The translations under genes were made by a program, and so were the position numbers. Under the pieces are notes generated by a model that saw only the letters and a program-made list of their open reading frames with translations, did not search any database and was not told the origin of the DNA. Shown here one piece after another: positions 7,464-13,504 of a DNA stretch of 13,504 bases. The stretch is from Vulcanimicrobiota bacterium. GTDB taxonomy: Bacteria; Vulcanimicrobiota; Vulcanimicrobiia; Eremiobacterales; Eremiobacteraceae. Numbering within the stretch: position 1 is the first letter of the stretch; each line of letters begins with the position of its first letter. The stretch is taken from positions 1-13,504 of the forward strand of contig JAFANK010000205.1 of the NCBI GenBank assembly GCA_019232725.1, written 5' to 3'.

Positions 7464-8714
7464 ATGGACGCACGCTTTCCGATTGATGAGGTCCGGGCGC
7501 AGTTTCCCTCGCTCGCCGTTCGCGACGAGGACCTGCCGCGCACGTACTTTGACAACCCTGCCGGTACGCAAGTGCCACGCCGTGTCGCCGAGGCGGCGAC
7601 CGACTGTTATCTGCGTCACAACGCCAACCTCGGTGGCGCGTTCGTCACAAGCATCGCCGCCGGGGAGATCGTCGCGCGCGCGCACGCGGCGATGGCGGTC
7701 TTCTTGGGCGCGGAGTCTGCACGCGAAGTTGTGATCGGCCCGAGCATGACCAACCTAACGTTCCATATCTCGCGTAGCATCGGGTTGACGCTTGGTCGTG
7801 GCGATGAAGTCGTGGTGACGCGCATGGATCATGATGGTAATGTGGCCCCATGGCTTGCGATGGCGCGCGACTGTGGTGCGACGGTGCGCTGGCTTCCCTT
7901 TGACGACACAAGTTGGCAGATCGAACCGGCAGCGCTCGATCACATCCTTTCCAAACGGACGAAGCTCGTCGCCCTCAACGCGGCCAGCAACCTGACCGGT
8001 TCCATCAACGACGTGGCGCTCCTCATCAATCGCATCCATGAGACCGGTGCACTCGTGTACGTGGATGCGGTGCAATTCTCGCCGCATGAGTTCACGGATG
8101 TGGCAGCGCTCGGGTGCGATTTCCTCGCCTGTTCGTCCTACAAATTCTATGGACCGCATCTGGGCATCGTGTGGGGGCGCGAGGAGTTGCTGCGCGCCTT
8201 TGCGCCGTACAAGGTGCGGCCGATGGGCGATGAGCTGCCGGATCGCTGGGAGACGGGCACGCCGCAGATCGAACTGCAGGCCGCGCTTGCGGCGACCATC
8301 GACTACTACGAGTGGCTCGGCAGCCACTTCGATGGGAACAGTGACGCGCGTGGCCGCATTCGCGCAGCATTCGACGCGACCAAACAGTGGGAGCAGCTGC
8401 TCGCGGCGCAGCTGATCGCGGGGTTGCGTGAGATCGACGGCGTCACGATCCACGGCATCACCGATCCATTGCGGATCGCATCGCGCGTTCCGACGATCTC
8501 GTTCACGCATGCGCGCCGGCCGCCGCTCGAAATCGCAGAGGCGCTCGCCAAGCGCAACATCTTCGTGTGGGCGGGCCACAACTATGCGCTCGAGATCGTG
8601 CGTCACCTCGGCATCGACGAGTCGCAGGGAGTATTGCGCATCGGCTTGGCGCATTACAACACGCCCGAAGAAGTGGATCAGACGCTGGGAGCAATTGAGG
8701 AAGTGTTGCGATAG
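7464..8714 (+). CDS. Cysteine-desulfurase-like PLP enzyme (class V aminotransferase fold), lacking the catalytic cysteine
   Basis: This encodes 416 residues starting at the ATG at 7464, which has AAAGGCGG six bases upstream; a TTG 30 bases earlier has no SD. The fold-type I PLP features of the NifS/SufS/Csd class are clear: YFDNPAGTQVP (28-38), NLTFHISRS, MDHDGNVAPW (121-130; His123 stacks on the cofactor in relatives), DAVQFSPH (201-208; Asp201 binds the pyridine nitrogen), SSYKFYGPHLG (Lys227 is the Schiff-base lysine) and ETGTP (263-267). The overall style fits the VC1184-like family of putative desulfurases. Where SufS-type enzymes have RxGHHCAQP, this protein has WAGHNYALE (369-377), so the persulfide cysteine is missing. 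It may act as a different PLP lyase or aminotransferase. Substrate unknown. It is transcribed alone, divergent from topA. Confidence 0.9.
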   Translation: MDARFPIDEVRAQFPSLAVRDEDLPRTYFDNPAGTQVPRRVAEAATDCYLRHNANLGGAFVTSIAAGEIVARAHAAMAVFLGAESAREVVIGPSMTNLTFHISRSIGLTLGRGDEVVVTRMDHDGNVAPWLAMARDCGATVRWLPFDDTSWQIEPAALDHILSKRTKLVALNAASNLTGSINDVALLINRIHETGALVYVDAVQFSPHEFTDVAALGCDFLACSSYKFYGPHLGIVWGREELLRAFAPYKVRPMGDELPDRWETGTPQIELQAALAATIDYYEWLGSHFDGNSDARGRIRAAFDATKQWEQLLAAQLIAGLREIDGVTIHGITDPLRIASRVPTISFTHARRPPLEIAEALAKRNIFVWAGHNYALEIVRHLGIDESQGVLRIGLAHYNTPEEVDQTLGAIEEVLR

Positions 8715-8735
8715 GTCGGCTCTAAAGAGCCGACC
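8714..8735. terminator. Perfect inverted repeat at the 3' end of the PLP-enzyme gene
   Basis: GGTCGGCTCT (8714-8723) and AGAGCCGACC (8726-8735) are exact reverse complements separated by two bases. In RNA this is most easily drawn as a 9-bp stem with a TAAA loop. It begins on the last base of the stop codon of the preceding gene. There is no U-tract on either strand, so it may be a Rho-dependent or RNA-stabilising hairpin rather than a classical terminator. Confidence 0.6.
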
Positions 8736-8816
8736 CCACATTAAAGAGCCGACCCATATTAAAGAGCCGACCCCACATTAAAGAGCCGACCCCACATTAA
8801 AGAGCCGACCCTACAT
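8723..8816. repeat. Five tandem copies of a 19-base intergenic repeat
   Basis: The unit TAAAGAGCCGACCCCACAT occurs at 8723-8741, 8742-8759 (18 bases, ending CCCATAT), 8760-8778, 8779-8797 and 8798-8816 (CCCTACAT). The first copy supplies the 3' arm of the inverted repeat beginning at 8714. The array fills the whole gap between two converging genes and stops one base short of the stop codon of the dppF-type gene. The near identity of the copies points to recent expansion or strong constraint. No CRISPR-like spacers are present, as the copies abut directly. Confidence 0.93.
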
Positions 8817-8817
8817 T

Positions 8818-9876
8818 TTAGGCGGGGGCTTTGCCGCGGATCTGCGGCTGCTCGCCGCCGAGTTCTTGAACTTTGTGGCAGGCGACTTGATGGCCATCGT
8901 ACGCCAAGAGCTCCGGCACTTCGATCCGGCAGCGCTCGAACGCGATCGGACAGCGCGTGTGGAAGCGGCAGCCCGATGGCGGATTGAGCGGCGATGGAAT
9001 ATCGCCTTGCAGGATGATCCGCTCGCGTCGCGCCTCGACGCGCGGATCGGGGATTGGAATTGCGGACAGTAGCGCCTGCGTATAGGGATGCAGCGGCCGA
9101 TTGTAGAGCTCGTCACGGCCCGCGACCTCCATGATCTTGCCCACGTACATGACCGCCACGCGATCGGAGATGTGCCGCACGACCGACAGGTCGTGCGCGA
9201 TGAACAAGTAGGTCAGCTCGAGCCGATCCTGCAGATCCTGTAACAGATTGACGACCTGCGCCTGGATCGACACATCCAGCGCGGATACCGGCTCGTCGGC
9301 CACGATGAAGCTCGGACTGACGGCGAGCGCCCGCGCCACGCCGATGCGCTGTCGCTGGCCGCCGGAGAACTCATGCGGGTAGCGATTGGCGTGATACGGC
9401 GCGAGGCCAACCGTCCGCAAAAGCTCGTTGACCCGCGCATCGATCGCTTTGCCGCTCGCGAGATGATGGATGACGAGCGGCTCCGCGACGATGTCGCCAA
9501 CAGTCATGCGCGGATTGAGACTCGCATACGGGTCCTGGAAGATGATCTGCATCTTGCTGCGCAGCGCCCGCATCTCTTTGCGGCGCAACTCGGTGATGTC
9601 TTGGCCTTCGAACACGATCGTCCCGGAGGTCGGCTCCAACAGGCGCAACACGCAGCGTCCGAGCGTCGTCTTTCCCGAGCCTGACTCGCCGACAAGGCCG
9701 AGCGTTTCTCCGCGCTCGATCTGAAAGGACACGCCGTCGACCGCCTTCACGTCGGCCACATGACGCGAGAACACACCGGCTGTCACCGGGAAGTACTTGG
9801 TCGCGTCCTTGACGTCGATGATCGCGCTGCCCGCCGGCGGTCCGCCCGTCTTTGGGCTGGGCATCGCGCTAGCCAC
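8818..9876 (-). CDS. Oligopeptide/dipeptide ABC transporter ATPase, DppF/OppF type
   Basis: This encodes 352 residues. Walker A is GESGSGKT (63-70), with Q-loop FQDPYASLNPRMTVGDI, signature SGGQRQR (171-177), Walker B FIVADEP (190-196), D-loop SALD and switch His228. The C-terminal oligopeptide-transporter extension follows (HPYTQALLSAIP, GCRFHTRCP), with Cys303, 309, 316 and 333, the pattern linked to an iron-sulfur site in Dpp transporters. It hydrolyses ATP on the cytoplasmic face to drive peptide import, paired with the upstream DppD-type subunit. The start is GTG at 9876: an AGGAG lies 10 bases upstream, and the first eight bases overlap the end of the upstream gene. An in-frame ATG at 9864 is a weaker alternative. 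Its 3' end abuts the tandem repeat. Substrate (dipeptide, oligopeptide, nickel) cannot be decided from the ATPase. Confidence 0.93.
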   Translation of the reverse strand: MASAMPSPKTGGPPAGSAIIDVKDATKYFPVTAGVFSRHVADVKAVDGVSFQIERGETLGLVGESGSGKTTLGRCVLRLLEPTSGTIVFEGQDITELRRKEMRALRSKMQIIFQDPYASLNPRMTVGDIVAEPLVIHHLASGKAIDARVNELLRTVGLAPYHANRYPHEFSGGQRQRIGVARALAVSPSFIVADEPVSALDVSIQAQVVNLLQDLQDRLELTYLFIAHDLSVVRHISDRVAVMYVGKIMEVAGRDELYNRPLHPYTQALLSAIPIPDPRVEARRERIILQGDIPSPLNPPSGCRFHTRCPIAFERCRIEVPELLAYDGHQVACHKVQELGGEQPQIRGKAPA

Positions 9877-10921
9877 GCGCGGGCTGCTCCTGTGTGGCCG
9901 CCCGAACGCCGAGCGGCGCGTGGGGCGTCAGCGTGCGCAGGTCGAGTTGTTTGTCTTCCTTATATAGCACGCACCGCGCGATGTGACCCTCCCCGAAATC
10001 GATGAGCGGCGGTGGCACGGTCGGGCACTCGGGTAGCGAATAGCGGCACCGGGCGGCAAACGAACAGCCGGCCGGCAGCCGCAGCAAGTTGGGCGGCTGG
10101 CCTTCGATGGGCACAAGCCGCTTGCGGCCGGACTCGTCCAACCGGGGTAGCGATTGCAATAGGCCGAGCGTGTACGGATGCTTCGGGTCACGGAAGATCT
10201 GATCAACGGTCCCGTACTCGACCAGGTTGCCCGCATACATGACGAGCACGCGCTCGCACACTTCGGCAACGACGCCCAGGTCATGGGTGATGAGGATGAT
10301 CGCAGAATTCAGCCGCTGCTGCAGATCGCGCATGAGATCGAGGATTTGGGCTTGGATGGTCACGTCGAGCGCGGTCGTCGGTTCATCGGCGATCAATAAC
10401 TGCGGATCGCAGGCCAGTGCCATGGCGATCATCACCCGCTGACGCATCCCGCCCGAGAACTGGTGCGGATAGTTGTTGATGCGTCTTTCCGCTTCTGGGA
10501 TGCGCACGATCTTGAGCATGTCGATCGCGCGTTGCGTGGCCTCGCGTTTGCTTTTGTGCTGGTGCAGCATGATCGCCTCGGCGATCTGGTCGCCCACCGT
10601 GAGCACCGGATTGAGGCTCGTCATGGGATCCTGGAAGATCATCGAGATCTTGTTGCCGCGGATCTGGCGCATGCGCGCCTCGCCGACTTGCAGCAAGTCT
10701 TGATCGCCGAATTGAATGGAGCCTGACTCGATGCGACCGGGCGGCATGGCGATGAGCCGCATGATCGAAAGCGCAGTGACGCTCTTGCCCGAGCCTGACT
10801 CGCCGACGATGCCGAGCGTCTCGCCGGCTTCTAGCGAAAACGACAAGCCGTTGACCGCGCGGACAATACCGTCCTCGGTCTTGAAGGTCACTTGGAGGTT
10901 GTTGACCGCGAGTAACGACAT
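9869..10921 (-). CDS. Oligopeptide/dipeptide ABC transporter ATPase, DppD/OppD type
   Basis: This encodes 350 residues. Walker A is GESGSGKS (40-47), followed by MIFQDPMTSLNPVLTVGDQI, signature SGGMRQR (156-162), Walker B LLIADEP (175-181), TTALDVTIQAQ and switch His213. The C-terminal extension carries Cys286, 292, 299 and 317 (GCSFAARCRYSLPEC, ARCVLY), the family's cysteine cluster. It is the partner ATPase of the DppF-type gene, which it overlaps by 8 bases. The ATG at 10921 has only a weak SD-like AGAAAG upstream. The preceding gene secG ends 72 bases away on the same strand; I found no good promoter in that gap, so read-through from the esterase-secG unit is possible. Permease genes (dppB, dppC) and a binding-protein gene are absent from the window. 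Confidence 0.93.
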   Translation of the reverse strand: MSLLAVNNLQVTFKTEDGIVRAVNGLSFSLEAGETLGIVGESGSGKSVTALSIMRLIAMPPGRIESGSIQFGDQDLLQVGEARMRQIRGNKISMIFQDPMTSLNPVLTVGDQIAEAIMLHQHKSKREATQRAIDMLKIVRIPEAERRINNYPHQFSGGMRQRVMIAMALACDPQLLIADEPTTALDVTIQAQILDLMRDLQQRLNSAIILITHDLGVVAEVCERVLVMYAGNLVEYGTVDQIFRDPKHPYTLGLLQSLPRLDESGRKRLVPIEGQPPNLLRLPAGCSFAARCRYSLPECPTVPPPLIDFGEGHIARCVLYKEDKQLDLRTLTPHAPLGVRAATQEQPARG

Positions 10922-10993
10922 GAGGGTCTTTCTAATACACCCCGCTGGACCGACGAGCGGTCATTCCGAACGGGTCCCGCGGTTTCCTATAGC

Positions 10994-11341
10994 TTATCGG
11001 GTGACGAGGAAGTAGGCGATAGCCAAGAACACAAACGCGATGGCGAAGCCGCTCGTCAGCCGGGCAAGCTGCTGATCGAGTCCGAGACGCCCGCGGTAGG
11101 CAGATTCAGAACGGCCGCCGATGCTGCCCGAAAGGCCCTCGTTCTTGGTGGTCTGCATCGACATGAGCCCGACGAGGCCGAGCGCACATGCAATGAAGAG
11201 CCATTGGACGATGCCGAGCAGCAGCGGGTGCGTCGAACCGAACGTCACTTGCTGGAACTGGAAATCGGATGCGGTGGTCGGCAGGGGCTTGGGCGTGGCC
11301 ACCGGAGCCGCGGCCACAAATGCCAAGAGCGCGTGGAACAT
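10994..11341 (-). CDS. secG: SecG, auxiliary subunit of the SecYEG protein translocase
   Basis: This encodes 115 residues from the ATG at 11341, 20 bases after the stop of the esterase gene; longer in-frame starts lie inside that gene. SecG is an inner-membrane protein that assists SecA-driven export. Two membrane segments are seen at about 40-60 (LLLGIVQWLFIACALGLVGLM) and 97-113. The loop between them holds the family pattern: QTTKNEGLSGSIGG followed by YRGRLGLDQQLARLT. An N-terminal stretch of nearly 40 residues precedes the first canonical segment and includes a short hydrophobic Ala/Val run (HALLAFVAAAPVA) and a Pro/Thr-rich part; this is longer than usual. SD is poor, suggesting coupling to the upstream gene. 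Esterase-secG adjacency is known from Firmicutes. Confidence 0.88.
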   Translation of the reverse strand: MFHALLAFVAAAPVATPKPLPTTASDFQFQQVTFGSTHPLLLGIVQWLFIACALGLVGLMSMQTTKNEGLSGSIGGRSESAYRGRLGLDQQLARLTSGFAIAFVFLAIAYFLVTR

Positions 11342-11360
11342 ATGGCGTCGATTTCGGCGG

Positions 11361-12158
11361 TTAGAGGTGCCCACCTTTGGCGGGCGCAGGGGCGGCTGTG
11401 ACGTACGGCGCTTCCCGCGCGTGCAAGAACCGCACGACATCCCGTTGGACGTCGTCGAGGTGGGGCGGCAGCGTCAAAAGATGCCTGCCACCATGGTAGA
11501 TGCGCATCGCCTTGGATTCGCTCGAAACATGTGCGGCGATGTAGGGCGCGTTCGCAACCGGCACCGTTTTGTCACCGGTGCTGTGCAAGACGAGCAGCGG
11601 CGTCGTGATGCGCGGAATATCGGCGCGCACGGATGCGACGACCTCTAAGAAGACACGCAATGAGGACACCGGCGTAGTCCGGTAGCCGACCACTTCGCCG
11701 CGCCAGGCCGCGTAGTTGCTGATGACGTGATGTTTGGGCGCAAAGCGCGTTGCGAGCGGCACGGACATGGCGACGAGCGGCGACATGAAGACCGGTGTCG
11801 AGATCGTGACCAGTCCTTCCATCGGTTCGCGCGCCGCCAGATGCAGCCCAAGCGTGCCGCCCATGGAAAGGCCGACGACGTACACGCGAGCATAGCGCTT
11901 GCGAACCTCTGCAAACGCAGCGTGCGCGGCGGCGAAAAAATCATCCGGACTAACGTGCTCGAGATCGCCGGGAGCGGTGCCGTGCCCAGCAAGCGCCGGC
12001 GCGTAGACCCCGTAGCCGGCGTGCCAGAGGATCTGGCCGAGATCGCGGATCTCGGAACAACTTCCTGAGAATCCGTGCAGCAACAGAATGCCGGCATCGG
12101 CTCCTGGGAGCTCGAAGGGTTCGCCTCCCGTCATGTAGTCGGCGCTCATGTATGGCAT
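11361..12158 (-). CDS. Alpha/beta-hydrolase, carboxylesterase of the Est30 type
   Basis: This encodes 265 residues, slightly longer than the roughly 250 typical of Est30-like esterases. Such enzymes hydrolyse short-chain esters in the cytoplasm; the natural substrate is unknown. The oxyanion-hole motif is HGFSGS (28-33). The catalytic triad is readable as Ser98 (GLSMGG), Asp196 (HSTGDKTVP) and His226 (GGRHLLT). GHGTAPGDLEHVSPDDF is a further family landmark. There is no signal peptide. The ATG at 12158 gives the full frame, but the fourth-codon ATG at 12149 has GAAAG nine bases upstream and could be the true start. It is first in a unit with secG and diverges from the PAP2-family gene, with the two starts about 60 bases apart. 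Confidence 0.9.
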   Translation of the reverse strand: MPYMSADYMTGGEPFELPGADAGILLLHGFSGSCSEIRDLGQILWHAGYGVYAPALAGHGTAPGDLEHVSPDDFFAAAHAAFAEVRKRYARVYVVGLSMGGTLGLHLAAREPMEGLVTISTPVFMSPLVAMSVPLATRFAPKHHVISNYAAWRGEVVGYRTTPVSSLRVFLEVVASVRADIPRITTPLLVLHSTGDKTVPVANAPYIAAHVSSESKAMRIYHGGRHLLTLPPHLDDVQRDVVRFLHAREAPYVTAAPAPAKGGHL

Positions 12159-12178
12159 CTTTCGTGCGCGCGGTCGCC

Positions 12179-12207
12179 TTTACACCTACTCGAGCGGCCG
12201 CTATAAT
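12179..12207 (+). promoter_or_regulatory. Sigma-70-type promoter placed for a leaderless mRNA
   Basis: A -35 TTTACA (12179-12184, one mismatch), a 17-base spacer and a perfect -10 TATAAT (12202-12207) lie just before the ATG at 12215. Only seven bases separate the -10 from the start codon, so transcription should begin at or one base before the A of the ATG. There is no SD in that gap. The spacer holds the perfect 10-base palindrome AGCGGCCGCT (12193-12202), a possible operator. Confidence 0.78.
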
Positions 12208-12214
12208 GTTACCT

Positions 12215-12880
12215 ATGCGTGAAACGTCGCGGCCTGTGGCGCATGATACGGCTCCCGGCGCCAACCGCGATGTGATCATCATCCGCGAGCATCGGGCAGT
12301 TGCTGAATTCGCCCGAGCCCTCTCGACGATCTTCAATCCATTTCTCTGCGCCACCGCGCTCTTCGTCATCCTGTCGCATGCGTTTTCGGCCTCGACGCTG
12401 CATTTCTGGGAGCTGTCGTTCGCCGGGATCTTGTTCTACGCGCTGGCGCCCGTCATCACGATCTTCTACTTGTATCTTTCCGGCCGTATTTCAGACTTCG
12501 ACATGTCGAATCGCACGGAGCGCAGCCGTGCCTTTCTGACCTTCGTGGGAATCGATGCCGCCGCCGCAATCGTCTTGAGCATCGATCGAGCGCCGCTCGC
12601 CATCCTCGCGATGGCCTGGGGGTATACGTTTGCGGCCGCCGCCATCATGGTCATCACGCACTGGTGGAAGATCAGCACGCATGCCTTCGGGATCACCGGG
12701 CCCTTCGTCGCGATGTATTTGCTCTTCGGTCTCGCGCCGCTGCCGTATGTGATCGTCGTGCCGCTCGTGTATTGGGCACGCGTGTATCTGCGCGCGCACA
12801 CGCTGGCGCAGGTGATCGGCGGCGCCGCCTTGGGTGTCATCTCAACGGTGGCTGTGTTCCGGCTCTTCCACCTCGCGTGA
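12215..12880 (+). CDS. PAP2-family membrane phosphatase-like protein
   Basis: This encodes 221 residues from the ATG at 12215, chosen because a near-perfect promoter ends seven bases upstream; the open frame back to 12152 would put the promoter inside the gene. Five or six membrane segments are visible (about 40-60, 67-88, 107-122, 127-148, 160-184 and 198-217). Between them lie the PAP2 (lipid phosphatase) landmarks: SNRTERSRAF (98-107) in the first motif, KISTHAFGITG (152-162) corresponding to PSGH with His156, and ARVYLRAHTLAQVIGG (188-203) corresponding to SRxxxxxHxxxD with Arg189 and His195. The final Asp is replaced by Gln199, and the first-motif lysine by arginine. Relatives dephosphorylate lipid pyrophosphates or phosphatidate, but activity and substrate here are uncertain. 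The 3' end overlaps the convergent racemase gene by 39 bases. Confidence 0.78.
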   Translation: MRETSRPVAHDTAPGANRDVIIIREHRAVAEFARALSTIFNPFLCATALFVILSHAFSASTLHFWELSFAGILFYALAPVITIFYLYLSGRISDFDMSNRTERSRAFLTFVGIDAAAAIVLSIDRAPLAILAMAWGYTFAAAAIMVITHWWKISTHAFGITGPFVAMYLLFGLAPLPYVIVVPLVYWARVYLRAHTLAQVIGGAALGVISTVAVFRLFHLA

Positions 12881-13504
12881 GAAATCGGCCGACTCGAGCG
12901 CGTTCGGCTGCACGCCGCTGAGTTCGAATGCTCGCCGCGCGAACACATCGCGGTCTCCTGACACAAGCACGGTGAGCGTGCCACCGCCTGGCGTGGCACC
13001 GGCGAGCGCACGAGCGGCAGCATCAGCGCAGGCTTGAGCAGGATCCACGAGACGCACCTCCGGGCCGAGTGACCGCGCGAACCACCGGCGCAAATGCGGA
13101 TAGTGGGTGCAACCGAGCACGACCGCGTCGCAGCTCGCTGCGCGCAACGGCTGGCAGTACTCCTCGACCGCGCTTGCAGCCGCCTGAGTGCCCCACGCGC
13201 CTGCTTCAACCAGCGGCACGAGCTTCGGCGCAGCCACGGACGTCACGACTGCGTGTGGTCGTGCGCGCAAGAGATCTCGCTCGAAGATCCCGCTGCCGAT
13301 GGTCGCCGCCGTTGCGATGACGCCGATGCGCCCGCCTGCTGTCGCCGCGGCAGCAGCCGCGACGCCGCATGCGACGATCGCAAGCGTCGGCAAGCCGGGT
13401 TGAAATCCGGACGCCGCAAAGGCCGAACAACTCGTGCCGCACGCGATGACCAAAAGTGACGGATCGTGACGGCGCAACATCGCGATCATCTGGCGCGCGA
13501 ACGC
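12842..13504 (-). CDS. murI: Glutamate racemase (N-terminus cut by window edge)
   Basis: 220 residues are present; the frame is open to the right edge, so the first part of the protein is outside. MurI converts L-glutamate to D-glutamate for peptidoglycan using two cysteines as acid/base, without cofactor. The first active-site region reads LLVIACGTSCSAF (codon of the Cys at 13439-13441), followed by GRIGVIATAATIGSGIF, matching the GTxxTIxSGxY region. The second catalytic cysteine is in VVLGCTHYPHLRRWF, followed by VRLVDPAQACADAAAR. The usual first motif is CNT; here it is CGT. The C-terminal tail (VEEPEHSHR) is encoded in the overlap with the convergent PAP2-family gene. Confidence 0.92.
   Translation of the reverse strand, partial: AFARQMIAMLRRHDPSLLVIACGTSCSAFAASGFQPGLPTLAIVACGVAAAAAATAGGRIGVIATAATIGSGIFERDLLRARPHAVVTSVAAPKLVPLVEAGAWGTQAAASAVEEYCQPLRAASCDAVVLGCTHYPHLRRWFARSLGPEVRLVDPAQACADAAARALAGATPGGGTLTVLVSGDRDVFARRAFELSGVQPNALESADFSREVEEPEHSHR

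Noticed and set aside
7755..8741. 328-residue minus-strand frame opposite the PLP enzyme
   Set aside because: It is antisense to a gene with intact PLP motifs, runs through the repeat, and has no recognisable domain.
8714..8816. Possible CRISPR array in the tandem repeat
   Set aside because: The 19-base units abut directly with no unique spacers, and no cas genes are nearby.
10922..10993. Promoter for the dppD-dppF pair (TATTAG as -10) or terminator after secG (GACCG-CTCGT-CGGTC)
   Set aside because: No -35 lies at the right spacing, and the 5-bp hairpin has no U-tract, so neither is convincing.
1..13504. Defence system, toxin-antitoxin pair, prophage, transposon, tRNA or rRNA genes
   Set aside because: No matching protein motifs, terminal inverted repeats, tRNA-like cloverleaf or rRNA sequence were seen; the genes are housekeeping and transport.

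Overview
The window reads as ordinary chromosomal DNA, GC-rich (roughly 60% by eye), from a diderm bacterium that makes peptidoglycan. The diderm call rests on a TonB-dependent outer-membrane receptor. A glutamate racemase supports peptidoglycan. The combination of TrmFO, HslV, the order topA-trmFO-hslV, an esterase next to secG, and a receptor with a carboxypeptidase-regulatory-like N-terminal domain suggests a deep-branching uncultured lineage such as Candidatus Eremiobacterota (WPS-2). That assignment is an inference from gene style and order, of moderate confidence, and was not checked by any search.

Layout, left to right. 1-2171 (minus) is a TonB-dependent receptor whose C-terminus lies beyond the left edge. 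2377-3117 (plus) is a secreted protein of unknown function. It ends at a strong hairpin terminator at 3126-3146, shared with the converging operon that follows. 3164-7322 (minus) is a tight three-gene operon, topA-trmFO-hslV, with ATGA stop/start overlaps at both junctions and a near-consensus sigma-70 promoter at 7380-7408. 7464-8714 (plus) is a PLP-dependent class V aminotransferase/cysteine-desulfurase-like enzyme without the usual catalytic cysteine. 8714-8816 is an unusual intergenic element: a hairpin followed by further tandem copies of its 3' arm.

8818-10921 (minus) encodes two oligopeptide-transporter ATPases (DppD/OppD and DppF/OppF type) without permease or binding-protein genes nearby. 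10994-12158 (minus) holds an Est30-like carboxylesterase followed by secG. 12215-12880 (plus) is a PAP2-family membrane protein with a promoter placed so that its mRNA should be leaderless. 12842-13504 (minus) is a glutamate racemase cut by the right edge.

Functionally the window mixes housekeeping (DNA supercoiling, tRNA m5U54, proteolysis, protein export, cell-wall D-glutamate) with envelope transport. I see no prophage, CRISPR, toxin-antitoxin or defence system, and no convincing new multi-gene system. The most unusual items are the one-left-arm/five-right-arm repeat at 8714-8816, the predicted leaderless promoter, the hslV gene with no hslU beside it, paired cysteines in the receptor barrel, and changed active-site motifs in three enzymes. 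No gene-free stretch exceeds 300 bases; the longest is 2172-2376.
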